Assembly (NCBI GenBank): GCA_000230935.2 | Contig: AGIQ01000004.1 | Location: 1-64,000 of the forward strand | Length of the DNA: 64,000 nt | Direction of reading: 5' to 3' | From: Mycolicibacterium rhodesiae JS60 | GTDB lineage: Bacteria > Actinomycetota > Actinomycetes > Mycobacteriales > Mycobacteriaceae | In this document: positions 52,694-60,374 of the stretch, one piece after another | Layout: each line of letters starts with the position of its first letter | Numbering within the stretch: the first letter of the stretch is position 1 | Notes under the pieces: generated by a model | What the model saw: only the letters and a program-made list of their open reading frames with translations | Databases searched by the model: none | Told to the model about the DNA's origin: nothing | Made by a program: the position numbers and the translations under genes

Positions 52694-53188
52694 GTGCGAC
52701 GGTGTGCCGCGCTGATCGCGGTGTCGGCTGCCGCGGTGACGGTTTCGGCGCCGGCATCTGCCGACGATCCGGTACCTGCGGTCGGCGCGCCGTGCCCGCA
52801 GAACTTCGCAAACGCCATGACGCAGCTCCCGGGCGGGCGCGACTACCTGATATGCCAGCCGGTACCGGACCGTGATGGCAACTGGGCCCCGGTCGACACG
52901 CCGTTCGATCCCAGCAGTCGGTGGCTGAGTTACGGGCCGGAGATCACCTTGCACGGTCAGGGATTCCGCAACCCGAACCTGCGCTCGGGGCAATGGACCG
53001 CCGTCCCGTTGGACCCGGCCACGGTGTGTGGCGGCGACCAGGTGACCGTCATCGGCCCGGGAGAGCTTGCGCCCCTGGTGCATTCGCAGGGCCAGCCGGG
53101 CCAGCCGCTGCAGCTGGAGGTATTGCCGAAGTTGTTCACCATCGCGCTCAGCGGTAACTGCCTGTGGTCCGAGGACCGGGTCGAGTAG
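52694..53188 (+). CDS. Secreted hypothetical protein
   Basis: A 164-residue exported protein: R-R start, hydrophobic A/V core and a cleavage-like A-S-A-D-D near residue 23. The mature part has six cysteines (including G-A-P-C-P-Q-N-F and G-N-C-L-W) that could form disulfides. It starts 2 bp after the fadD stop with no separate Shine-Dalgarno, suggesting coupling. Family unknown to me. Its TAG stop forms part of the next gene's -10. Confidence 0.8.
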   Translation: MRRCAALIAVSAAAVTVSAPASADDPVPAVGAPCPQNFANAMTQLPGGRDYLICQPVPDRDGNWAPVDTPFDPSSRWLSYGPEITLHGQGFRNPNLRSGQWTAVPLDPATVCGGDQVTVIGPGELAPLVHSQGQPGQPLQLEVLPKLFTIALSGNCLWSEDRVE

Positions 53189-53199
53189 GGTCTCGCCAC

Positions 53200-53493
53200 A
53201 TGTTTCGTCTGACGGTCCAGGACGTGTTTGTCATCAAGGGTCGCGGTCTGGTCGCCACGGGCCGCGTCGAACTCGGAGCGGTCCGGGTCGGCGACGAGGT
53301 GCGCATCAACGGTGCGCGCGCGGTTCAGGTCGATGCCGTCGAACAGTTCCGCAAGAAGGTGGACGAGGCGGTGGCCGGCGACAACGTCGGGCTGCTGTTC
53401 TCGAGTCTCGAGCGCAGTGATGTGTCGCCGGGTGACGTGTTGACGTCGGGCGCCGTCGAGCCTGCGTCCGGTGGCGTCGAGGTGAGTCTCTAA
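53200..53493 (+). CDS. EF-Tu domain II-like small protein
   Basis: A 97-residue beta-barrel resembling the second domain of translation GTPases: I-K-G-R-G-L-V-A-T-G-R-V-E-L-G, V-R-V-G-D-E-V and A-G-D-N-V-G-L-L-F are close to EF-Tu signatures, but there is no G domain. Its partner and role are unknown. TAGGGT (53186-53191) ends 8 nt before the ATG and starts with the upstream stop codon; a leaderless transcript is predicted. Confidence 0.82.
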   Translation: MFRLTVQDVFVIKGRGLVATGRVELGAVRVGDEVRINGARAVQVDAVEQFRKKVDEAVAGDNVGLLFSSLERSDVSPGDVLTSGAVEPASGGVEVSL

Positions 53494-53507
53494 CCAGCGT
53501 CCAAGTG

Positions 53508-53573
53508 GTCCCCAGGGGCGGGGGGCCGGTGGCCCAAGGGGGTGGCCACTTCGCTTAGCCCACCCCTGGAGAC
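53508..53573. repeat. Long inverted repeat between convergent genes
   Basis: The arms 53508-53522 and 53559-53573 match at 13 of 15 positions (core CCAGGGG/CCCCTGG) with a 36-nt loop that is itself G/C-rich. An alternative shorter pairing, AAGTGG/CCACTT (53503-53508 with 53546-53551), is mutually exclusive. It lies 15 bp after the EF-Tu-like gene and could end transcription in either direction. Confidence 0.5.
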
Positions 53574-53667
53574 CCGCTTGTGACGGTCAGGCTTCGGGTT
53601 GATTCTGTACCGGGACGCCGACCGGTCGGCTGTGTTCGCAGCCCTTGGGAAAATGTACGACAAACCC

Positions 53668-53686
53668 AGTCGGCGGGAAGCCGACT
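53668..53686 (-). terminator. Probable terminator of the P450 gene
   Basis: AGTCGGC-GGGAA-GCCGACT is a perfect 7-bp stem with a 5-nt loop, 35 bp beyond the P450 stop on the minus strand, followed in that direction by GGGTTTG and later TTTT. Spacing and symmetry fit an intrinsic terminator with a poor U-tract. Confidence 0.55.
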
Positions 53687-53721
53687 TCACCAGAAAAATT
53701 GACGAATCAGTCAGGCGAGCT

Positions 53722-54897
53722 CTACCAGGTCACCGGCAGTGCGACCAGGCCGTGCGACAGCGAGTGGAAGCCGGCGGTCATGGTCGCCGGATTGGCACAC
53801 AACTGCAGGGTGGGGAACCGGGGGATCAGCTGCGAGTAGACGGTCCTGAGTTCCAGACGGGCCAGCGCCGCGCCGACGCAGTAGTGCAGGCCGTAGCCGA
53901 ATCCGACGTGGGCTGCGCCGGTGCGCTCGAGGTCGACGCGGTCGGGGTTGGCGAAGAACTCGGGGTCGTGATTGGCGGCGCCGGGATCGAGCAGGACCAG
54001 ATCGCCTTCCCGGATCATCACCCCGTCGGCGTCGATATCGGCGCGGGCATACCGGGGAACGCCGACCCCGCCGACCATGCCGGCACGCAGGATTTCCTCG
54101 ACGGCCTTCGGGATCAGCTCGGGGTCGGCCAGCAATGCCTGCCATTGCTCGGGGTTGGTCAGCAGCAGCAGTGAGCCCACCCAGATCTGAGTGACGGTGG
54201 TTTCGTGTCCGGCGAAGAGTAGTTGCATTGCCAGGGTGGCGATTTCGAAATCGGAGAGGTCGCGTTCGTCGCACAGCCGGGAGATGACGTCGTCGTCGGG
54301 GTCGGCGCGTTTCGCGGTGACCAGTTCCATGCCGTAGCCGAGCAGCGATTCGAGCCCCTTCAGGGAGACGTCGTCGTCGGGTGAGAAGGCGGCGTCGTCT
54401 ACCCAGAGCGGGAAGCGATCTCGATCGGCATAGGGCACGCCGAGCAGATCGCAGATCACCAGAATGGGCAGCGGCTGAGCCAGGGCGGTCAGCAGGTCGG
54501 CCGGCGTTCCCTGGCGTTCCATGTCGTCGAGTAGTGCGGTGCACAGGGCCTCGATCTTCGGCTGCAGGGTGCGCATGTGCCGGGGGCCGAAATGCGGCTG
54601 CAGTAATTGCCGCATGCGGGCGTGGTCGGCCGGTTCGGAGTCGAAGTCGCCGATCGGGCCGCCGAACAACGCCGACGTGCGGCTGCGTGGCGCGTTGGCC
54701 GGATCGCGGTGGGTGCGCCCCAGCCGTTCGTCGTCCATCAGGCGGCGCACCAGCGTGTAACCGGTGACCAGCCAGGCCTCGTCGCCGACGGCGGTCAGGA
54801 TCTTGTGGATCGGCCCGGTGCCCTGCAGGGCGAGCAGTTGGTCGGGGGACTGCAGCGGGTGGGTCTGGCGGAACGGCAACTGCGCGGTCGCGGTCAT
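53722..54897 (-). CDS. Cytochrome P450
   Basis: A 391-residue soluble bacterial P450. The I-helix oxygen motif is A-G-H-E-T-T near residue 229, the K-helix E-E-I-L-R is near 269, and the haem loop is F-G-Y-G-L-H-Y-C-V-G with the cysteine ligand near 342. Substrate cannot be read from the sequence. TACGCT (54905-54910) ends 7 nt before the ATG, so the transcript is probably leaderless. A palindrome at 54942-54956 lies between it and the divergent secreted protein. Electron partners are not encoded nearby. Confidence 0.93.
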   Translation of the reverse strand: MTATAQLPFRQTHPLQSPDQLLALQGTGPIHKILTAVGDEAWLVTGYTLVRRLMDDERLGRTHRDPANAPRSRTSALFGGPIGDFDSEPADHARMRQLLQPHFGPRHMRTLQPKIEALCTALLDDMERQGTPADLLTALAQPLPILVICDLLGVPYADRDRFPLWVDDAAFSPDDDVSLKGLESLLGYGMELVTAKRADPDDDVISRLCDERDLSDFEIATLAMQLLFAGHETTVTQIWVGSLLLLTNPEQWQALLADPELIPKAVEEILRAGMVGGVGVPRYARADIDADGVMIREGDLVLLDPGAANHDPEFFANPDRVDLERTGAAHVGFGYGLHYCVGAALARLELRTVYSQLIPRFPTLQLCANPATMTAGFHSLSHGLVALPVTW

Positions 54898-54941
54898 GGC
54901 TCGCAGCGTACGACTGTCGCGTGCTGTGTGGACGCCTTTTT

Positions 54942-54956
54942 AAGACTATTGGTCTT
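54942..54956. promoter_or_regulatory. Palindrome between P450 and divergent secreted-protein gene
   Basis: AAGAC-TATTG-GTCTT has perfect 5-bp arms. It lies 31 bp upstream of the P450 -10 and 14 bp upstream of the TACTAT -10 of the plus-strand gene, where it would overlap the -35 region of the latter. It fits a small dimeric regulator site (TetR or ArsR type), but no regulator gene is adjacent. Confidence 0.45.
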
Positions 54957-54982
54957 GTTTGCTTCGGCTCTACTATCGAGCC

Positions 54983-55492
54983 GTGGCTCTCATCGATCGT
55001 CGCAGCCTGAACGCACTCGTCGGGGTGTGCGCCGTGCCGGTGGCCAGTGCCGTGTGGCTTTCCTCGGTGGCGTCTGCCGACCCTGCGTCCTGGAACGGTG
55101 AGTACGCGATCACGTTCATCGTCGGGCCCAAGGCCGGAACGAGTTTGGCGGCCGGTCAGCCCGAGCAGCAGCACACCGAAACCTATGGCTTCCAATCGAG
55201 CTGTGCGAGCGGAAAGTGCACCGCCACGATCACGAGCGGTCCTGCCCCGAGTAACCCGACGGTGCCGCAGCCCGTTCAGTTCACCTGGGATGGGTCGTCC
55301 TGGGCGCAGGCAAGCGACTTCCAATGGGAGTGCCGGATGCCCGATGAGACGGTCCAGTGGAATCCGGCCCATGCCGAGGTGCGCTATACGCCTCAAGCCG
55401 ACGGGTCCCTTGCCGGCACGATGCGCACCGAGATCTTCAGCGGCGCGTGCCAGGGCACTGTCGAGATGAACATGACCGCCGAGCGGGTGTAG
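54983..55492 (+). CDS. Secreted hypothetical protein
   Basis: A 169-residue exported protein with a hydrophobic signal (A-L-V-G-V-C-A-V-P-V-A-S-A-V-W-L) and cleavage near V-A-S-A-D. The mature part is beta-rich with four cysteines (S-S-C-A-S-G-K-C, W-E-C and G-A-C-Q-G). It looks like a family of small mycobacterial secreted proteins, but I cannot name it. TACTAT (54971-54976) ends 6 nt before GTG 54983: predicted leaderless. Upstream in-frame codons to 54959 are discarded. Confidence 0.8.
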   Translation: MALIDRRSLNALVGVCAVPVASAVWLSSVASADPASWNGEYAITFIVGPKAGTSLAAGQPEQQHTETYGFQSSCASGKCTATITSGPAPSNPTVPQPVQFTWDGSSWAQASDFQWECRMPDETVQWNPAHAEVRYTPQADGSLAGTMRTEIFSGACQGTVEMNMTAERV

Positions 55493-55755
55493 GGCTCACG
55501 CGAGAAATCCAGCTGTGCAGGGTGTTTCGTGTAGGACTGGATGCACATCAACCTCATCGAACGCAAAAGCCGGTAACCGAATGGTTGATCGTCTTTGTAC
55601 CGGTGTCGTCGCCGCCCAGCCAGTCGACTTTGGGAATCTGCGCCGGCTGAACGGAAGCGTCTTCCGGGCCGCAATCTTCATCGGTTCGCCCCGGGGGACA
55701 AGCATGAACAGTTCAGGCGGAGCCCGATTGGCGGATAAACCGCTGGTAAGCGTGG
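55493..55755. other. Gene-free spacer before the tRNA cluster
   Basis: About 260 bp between the secreted protein and the first tRNA. Reading frames here are short or run through the tRNA genes and have no Shine-Dalgarno or family resemblance. I see no clear hairpin with U-run or repeat. Confidence 0.6.
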
Positions 55756-55827
55756 TGCGCGATACTGGGATTGAACCAGTGACCTCTTCCGTGTCAGGGA
55801 AGCGCTCTCCCGCTGAGCTAATCGCGC
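55756..55827 (-). tRNA. tRNA-Val (GAC)
   Basis: Acceptor arms GCGCGAT and ATCGCGC pair fully, the anticodon loop reads CTGACAC within stem CTTCC/GGAAG, and the T-arm contains GGTTCAATC. The anticodon GAC reads GUC and GUU valine codons. CCA is not encoded. First of three tandem minus-strand tRNAs by coordinate. Confidence 0.96.
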
Positions 55828-55841
55828 GGGGCACATCTTGG

Positions 55842-55912
55842 AGGTGGAGACGGGAATCGAACCCGTGTGCACGGCTTTGCAGGCCGTTGCCTCACCACTC
55901 GGCCACTCCACC
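55842..55912 (-). tRNA. tRNA-Cys (GCA)
   Basis: Acceptor arms GGTGGAG and CTCCACC pair fully with a T discriminator, as expected for cysteine. The anticodon loop CTGCAAA gives GCA, and the T-arm has GGTTCGATTCC. It lies 14 bp from tRNA-Val and 28 bp from tRNA-Gly on the same strand, probably one transcript. Confidence 0.96.
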
Positions 55913-55940
55913 GTTGGGTCTGATGCCGCTTGCACCTTCG

Positions 55941-56013
55941 AGCGGATGACGGGATTCGAACCCGCGACCCTCACCTTGGCAAGGTGATGCGCTACCAACT
56001 GCGCTACATCCGC
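55941..56013 (-). tRNA. tRNA-Gly (GCC)
   Basis: Acceptor arms GCGGATG and CATCCGC pair fully, anticodon stem CACCT/AGGTG frames loop TTGCCAA with anticodon GCC, and the T-arm reads GGTTCGAATCC. It is the 5'-most gene of the minus-strand Gly-Cys-Val tRNA set. Confidence 0.96.
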
Positions 56014-56187
56014 GCGCCTCGGACGAGATCGTCGCCCGCTGCGAAGGACGACAATAGTCGACGCAACCGAAGCCACACAAATCCCGTCGTTCGCGCCTCG
56101 CGACTTGGGCATTCTGGCCGGATACGCTTGTCGTGCTAGTGTTCCAGTCCGGCGAGTACGCCACCTTCGATGGTGTCCGCCACCCCG

Positions 56188-56259
56188 GGTCTCGTAGCTC
56201 AGTGGGAGAGCGTCCGCCTCACACGCGGAAGGTCGCTGGTTCGATACCAGCCGGGACCA
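56188..56259 (+). tRNA. tRNA-Val (CAC)
   Basis: Acceptor arms GGTCTCG and CGGGACC pair with one G-U, the anticodon stem TCCGC/GCGGA frames CTCACAC with anticodon CAC for GUG codons, and the T-arm has GGTTCGATACC. It lies on the opposite strand to the other three tRNAs, 174 bp away. CCA is not encoded. Confidence 0.96.
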
Positions 56260-56423
56260 CCACCAGAACTCAAAATCCGTTTGGGTGTTTTCTCACCGCA
56301 AGGCACTGTCAGAGGTCGTTCTGTCTCGGCCTGCCGGTGCCACCTGCCTTCCCGGCGGCGAACAGCGCACGGGGAGGCGGCTTTTGGCGATACTGCTCCT
56401 CGGCCGGACCAGAGTCTGAGGTG

Positions 56424-57209
56424 TCAGGCGATCATCGGGTCGATCGCAGACCGCGGCACCAGCACGTGCAACGCCCCGGCTGAGGCCGGCAACAACGCAC
56501 CCTGATCGAAGAAGAAGATCACCCCGTCGTTGACCACCGCGAAGTTCTGATAGTTGGCGGGGTTGTACACCGCTCCCGGCGCGAACGGCAGCGGCGGCGG
56601 GGGAGGTGGCGGTGTCGTGGTGGTCGGGGTCGTCGTGGCCGACTGTCCGGGCTGTGCGGGCGGCGCGACCGGCGCCGGCGGTGCCAGCTGCTGCTGCAGC
56701 TCGGACTGGACGATTGGTGCGACGGTCTTGAGCGGATCGTCCACCCGCCACAGCGGCGTGTTCTGCTTGTCGTCCGGCGCGGCCGTGTAGACGATCGCCT
56801 TGCGATAGCTCTGGTCCCAGTTGAACGCCTTGTATGTCGTCTGCGGCCGGGCGGCGCCGACGGTCTGGGTCACCGTGAACACCACGGTTTGCGTGCCGCG
56901 CGGAGGAACAGCCGAGCTGTATTCCGTCGGCTTGATGCTCAACGTGGACGGCCCGCCGGACTTGGCTGTGTTGAGGAACGCGTCGCGTGTCTGGGAGATG
57001 TAGTCGGCGACCGATTTCTGGTCGGGGTAGTCCAGCGGGATGCTGATGTCAACGCTGTATGCGGGGTCGGAGAGCTGGATCTCGCACGTGCTGCCGGTGT
57101 TGCCGCCCTTGAGGTCGGCGCAGTAGTCCTTCGGGGCCGCTGCTGCCAGCCCAGGGGAAACGGACATGGCGGCAAACGTGACGACCACTGCCACGCTGAC
57201 AGAACGCAT
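56424..57209 (-). CDS. mpt64: MPT64-family secreted protein with proline-rich insert
   Basis: A 261-residue homologue of the M. tuberculosis secreted antigen MPT64 (Rv1980c). A signal peptide ends near A-A-A-A-P-K, followed by Y-C-A-D-L-K-G, S-D-P-A-Y-S-V-D-I-S-I-P, P-P-R-G-T-Q-T-V-V-F and W-D-Q-S-Y-R-K. The C-terminus keeps N-Y-Q-N-F-A-V and V-P-R-S-A-I-D. Between these halves a ~35-residue Gln/Pro/Thr-rich stretch with seven consecutive prolines replaces the short linker of MPT64. GGAGGT lies 8 nt before ATG 57209. Role outside antigenicity is unclear. Confidence 0.9.
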   Translation of the reverse strand: MRSVSVAVVVTFAAMSVSPGLAAAAPKDYCADLKGGNTGSTCEIQLSDPAYSVDISIPLDYPDQKSVADYISQTRDAFLNTAKSGGPSTLSIKPTEYSSAVPPRGTQTVVFTVTQTVGAARPQTTYKAFNWDQSYRKAIVYTAAPDDKQNTPLWRVDDPLKTVAPIVQSELQQQLAPPAPVAPPAQPGQSATTTPTTTTPPPPPPPLPFAPGAVYNPANYQNFAVVNDGVIFFFDQGALLPASAGALHVLVPRSAIDPMIA

Positions 57210-57369
57210 GAATGAGACCTCCAAGCACGTGCGGCGCGCGCCGCGACCAACAATTCTCGTGTGCCGCGCCAGCACAGCGCCCCGACGGCGTTGGCGCTAC
57301 ACAGCGTAGACGAGGTGGCGGCGTGGATAACGACACGGCGCTCGACCTCGGCTGAACTGAAAACGCCGC

Positions 57370-57657
57370 TCAGCCGTGCGGCGCCTCGGAGATCTTGGTG
57401 TCTTCCTTGCCGAGTGTCTGGCAGTAGAGCGTGACCGAGGTCTTCGTGGCCGTGATTTCCAGATTCGACGGATCTTGCCCGCTCTTGTCCTTGAGCATCT
57501 TGCTGACTTCGTCGTTCTGCTTCTTCTCGTCGTGGGTGAGGAAGTCCTTGCACTTGGTGTCGCCGCCGGTGTTGATGACCTCCGAGGCCGAGCAGCCGCT
57601 CAGGACGGCTGCCGCCGCCGCCGATGCTGCAAGGACGGAGTGCATGATTCGCTTCAC
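57370..57657 (-). CDS. Small lipoprotein, hypothetical
   Basis: A 95-residue exported lipoprotein: signal with A-A-A-V-L-S-G-C lipobox, then a short charged domain with two further cysteines (T-K-C-K-D-F-L and L-Y-C-Q-T-L) likely disulfide-bonded. GAGAGG stands upstream of GTG 57657; ATG 57645 is an alternative. Helical segment D-E-V-S-K-M-L-K-D-K is HdeA-like in general character, but I cannot assign a family. Confidence 0.8.
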   Translation of the reverse strand: MKRIMHSVLAASAAAAAVLSGCSASEVINTGGDTKCKDFLTHDEKKQNDEVSKMLKDKSGQDPSNLEITATKTSVTLYCQTLGKEDTKISEAPHG

Positions 57658-57721
57658 TGGGAACCTCTCTCGCTGAAGAAACGGCACGCAGTTAGTTCAC
57701 AGAATCAGGCCGATCGAAACG

Positions 57722-58114
57722 TCAGTCCAGATTCGCGAGCGCCCTTCGGGCGGCCTCCAACTCCGCTTCGAGCGCGGCAACCCTGGCGGCCTGCTCTGAG
57801 CGCGCCTCTTCGATGACCGCATCGATCGGGGTGGCGAGATCGTCGTGTAGTTCCCTGGCCGCCCGGGACACCGCCGCCGCGGCGACGGCAAGATTGCGGG
57901 CTACGTAGGTGGTACCGCGCTTGAGTTCCGCGTGCCATTCACCGTCGGCCGTCCCGGTGACGGTGAGGGTGAGCTCGAGCGTCTTGGTTTTCTTGCCGGC
58001 CTTCTTGGCGCCGGCCTTCACGGGCTGCGCGGAACCAGGCGCGGGCGCCGGCGTAGTCTCGGGCACCTCGGCTCCGATCGGACGAAGCAATTGGGTGTCC
58101 ACGGTCATCGTCAC
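57722..58114 (-). CDS. Hypothetical protein with coiled-coil tail
   Basis: A 130-residue protein: a short N-terminal stretch, a Pro/Ala/Lys-rich linker with K-K-A-G-K-K-T-K, a beta-rich central part (L-E-L-T-L-T-V-T-G-T-A-D-G-E-W) and a C-terminal coiled coil of alternating Ala and Glu/Arg. GTG 58114 is chosen since AGGAG lies 6 nt upstream. Basic linker and coiled coil suggest nucleic-acid or protein binding, but no function can be given. Confidence 0.7.
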   Translation of the reverse strand: MTMTVDTQLLRPIGAEVPETTPAPAPGSAQPVKAGAKKAGKKTKTLELTLTVTGTADGEWHAELKRGTTYVARNLAVAAAAVSRAARELHDDLATPIDAVIEEARSEQAARVAALEAELEAARRALANLD

Positions 58115-58237
58115 GTTGATCTCCTCCTGAACAGCGCCCGCAGCGCGCGGGCTGGCGACACCGTTCAGTAGAACATACGTTCGACTTGCGGCCAAGCGAC
58201 CGGCCCGGCATGTCGTACGGAAATCCCTCTCAGGCTA

Positions 58238-59593
58238 TCAATGAATCGCTTTGTCGCTGCCGATGTTTCGTGATTGCTGCGGTGTTTTGATGCGCGACAC
58301 CGTGATTCGCGCGCCCCTTTTCGGGGTGAGAATCACGTGCTTGACCCGCTGCCCCTCGCTGCGGGCGGTGGTGGTGGCCAGATCGACACGGCTTAGCACC
58401 TCGCGCAGCACCACCCGCATCTCGGCCATCGCGAAGGTCGCACCAAGGCACCGGCGCGCGCCGCCGCCGAATGGCAGCCACGTCGTCGGGCTCAGGGTGG
58501 CCCCGATCATCCGGTCCGGGTCGAACCGGTCGGCATCGGGGTAGATCCGGTCGTCGGAATGCACCAGACCGACCCCGGGCGCCACCATCACACCCGCAGG
58601 CAGCTGATACCCGGCGATCTCGACCGGCTGTTTGAGGATCCGCCCCACGTCGAACACCACCGGGCGATTGCGCAGTGCCTCTTTCGCCACCGCATCCAGA
58701 TATTCGGTGTCGTCCGCCTCTGCGGCCCGAACCGCCTTGGCCAGTACCGCGGGATGTCGCGTCAGCCGCTCCAGCGCCCACGACAAGCCGGTGGCCGTGG
58801 TGTCATGTCCGGCCACCAACAGCGTCATCAATTGATCCCGCAGTTCGGAGTCGGTCATCGTGCGCCCGTCCTGGTCGGCGGCGCGCACCAGCATCGCCAG
58901 CGCGTCGGTGCGCGACGCCAGATCCGGATCGGCGCGGCGCTCCGCGATCTCGGCATACAGCAGCCGGTCTGCCTCTTCGATGCGCCGGCGCACCCCGCGC
59001 CACGGCCGTTTGTGCTGCAGGCGGGGCGTACCGATCGCGAGCAGCTCGAACGCGGACAGGTTCAGTAACCGGGGGAGAACCTCACGCAGCGCGGCCAGCC
59101 GCGCGGGATCGCTCGCGCCGATGACCAGCCGCACGATCACCTCCAGGGTGATCTCCGACATCTTGGGTGCGACGGGGAACTGCTTGCCCACCGGCCAGCC
59201 GGCGATATTGGCCGCCGCGATCTCGGTCATCACCTCGGTCTGTCGGGCGACCGCGTCGCGGCCGAACGGTTCCAGCATCAGCCGTCGCCGATCGCGGTGT
59301 ACCTCGTCGTCGACCACCAGCACCGACGCCGGACCCAGTAGACCCGACAGCATCGAATTGGCCTCGCCCGCATGGTAAATCGCGGGATCTCCGGCGAACA
59401 CCTGTTTGATGTCGGCCGGGTCGTCGAGGTACACCAGCGTGCCCATCGACGCGATCCGCAGCGTGAACGTCTTGCCGTAGCGACGCCGGCAGGCCGACAC
59501 GAAGTGCGGCCAGTAGCGCAGCATCAGAACGGCTTGAATCGCGGGTGGGAGAGGGGGGCCCGGCGGCAGCGATGGCGTCGTCGTATTAGACAT
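58238..59593 (-). CDS. Cytochrome P450, CYP138-like
   Basis: A 451-residue P450 with proline-rich N-terminus (P-P-G-P-P-L-P-P), I-helix A-G-H-D-T-T near 251, K-helix E-A-L-R near 303 and haem loop F-G-G-G-A-R-R-C-L-G near 391. The overall pattern resembles mycobacterial CYP138 (Rv0136) as I remember it; substrate unknown. TATACT (59600-59605), close to the ideal TATAAT, ends 6 nt before ATG 59593 and there is no Shine-Dalgarno, so it is leaderless. A longer frame to 59860 is upstream sequence. Confidence 0.9.
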   Translation of the reverse strand: MSNTTTPSLPPGPPLPPAIQAVLMLRYWPHFVSACRRRYGKTFTLRIASMGTLVYLDDPADIKQVFAGDPAIYHAGEANSMLSGLLGPASVLVVDDEVHRDRRRLMLEPFGRDAVARQTEVMTEIAAANIAGWPVGKQFPVAPKMSEITLEVIVRLVIGASDPARLAALREVLPRLLNLSAFELLAIGTPRLQHKRPWRGVRRRIEEADRLLYAEIAERRADPDLASRTDALAMLVRAADQDGRTMTDSELRDQLMTLLVAGHDTTATGLSWALERLTRHPAVLAKAVRAAEADDTEYLDAVAKEALRNRPVVFDVGRILKQPVEIAGYQLPAGVMVAPGVGLVHSDDRIYPDADRFDPDRMIGATLSPTTWLPFGGGARRCLGATFAMAEMRVVLREVLSRVDLATTTARSEGQRVKHVILTPKRGARITVSRIKTPQQSRNIGSDKAIH

Positions 59594-59605
59594 GAGTCCA
59601 GTATA

Positions 59606-59953
59606 GAAATTCCTCGCCCGGGATCGCCGAGATCGACGAAAGTGAGGGTTGTTCTCGCACTTGCGCGGCCATTTGCCGGTTTCGGCGAGCGCAATTCGAC
59701 GTCGACGATCTCTCGAAAACGCTGCATCCCGGGGACGACGTCGCGGTCCCGGCGCCGACGGTGCTTTCCGCATCCGATCGCGATGTGCGTTAGCCTGGAC
59801 AAGGTCGGCCGGTTGATTTCCACCCAGCCGCTCACGCGTCGCAAGCAGACCGGCGCACAACTGCTACTACGTTCTTGCCAGGTTCAGACGGCAGCCTCGC
59901 AGACACGCTGTATTCGTGAGTGCGCCGTCCGGCGCGCGCTAGTGAGGTGAATC
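59606..59953. other. Intergenic region between CYP138-like and STAS genes
   Basis: About 350 bp without a credible gene; the open frames lack starts with Shine-Dalgarno sequences and family resemblance. TAGCCT at 59791-59796 is a possible plus-strand -10 for the STAS gene, giving a leader of about 155 nt. No palindrome longer than 6 bp per arm was noticed. Confidence 0.5.
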
Positions 59954-60340
59954 TTGGACGAGCAAGCCACTGCCACCACGGGCACGACTACCACCGCCAA
60001 CACAGGATGTGTGATCAGCGAGGAGTGGCTCGGGCGCACGGTCGTCATCTCGGCGGCAGGCGTGGTGGACATGCTGACGTCGCCGCAACTGGAGACCAGC
60101 ATCGCTACCTCGCTGCAGAAGAAACCGACCGCGATCATCGTCGACTTGACCGACGTCGACTTCCTCGCGTCGGCCGGGATGGGCGTCCTGGTCGCGGCCC
60201 GCGACAAGGCCTCTGCCGACATCGGCTTCGGTGTTGTGGCCAGCGGACCCGCGACAAGCCGGCCCCTCAAACTGGTCGGTTTGGCCGATATTGTCGGCCT
60301 GTACGCCACACTGGAAGAGGCGCGCGCCGCACTTGGGTGA
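59954..60340 (+). CDS. STAS anti-sigma-factor antagonist (RsfB-like)
   Basis: A 128-residue STAS protein with a Thr-rich N-terminal tail and the core V-D-L-T-D-V-D-F-L-A-S-A-G-M; S73 is the expected phosphorylation site. The layout resembles M. tuberculosis RsfB, a regulator of SigF. TTG 59954 is preceded by AGGTGA at proper spacing; no ATG or GTG gives a complete domain. It is 34 bp upstream of an anti-sigma kinase gene, its likely partner. Confidence 0.85.
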   Translation: MDEQATATTGTTTTANTGCVISEEWLGRTVVISAAGVVDMLTSPQLETSIATSLQKKPTAIIVDLTDVDFLASAGMGVLVAARDKASADIGFGVVASGPATSRPLKLVGLADIVGLYATLEEARAALG

Positions 60341-60374
60341 GTAATTCTCGGAAGTTGGGTATAAGAGATTTGCC

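Noticed and set aside
53711..55396. Minus-strand frame of 561 codons over the P450 region
   Set aside because: Arg/Pro-rich translation; the adjacent frame encodes a complete P450 with haem motif.
55756..56259. tRNA cluster as an integration site for a genomic island
   Set aside because: No integrase gene or duplicated tRNA 3' end was found on either side.
59594..59860. Extended N-terminus for the CYP138-like P450
   Set aside because: The extra 89 codons are Arg-rich, unlike P450s, and contain the TATACT -10 that places the start at 59593.
60336..60374. SigF-type promoter before the RsbW-like gene
   Set aside because: GGGTAT is present at 60357-60362 but no GTTT lies 14-17 bp upstream, so only half of the consensus is met.
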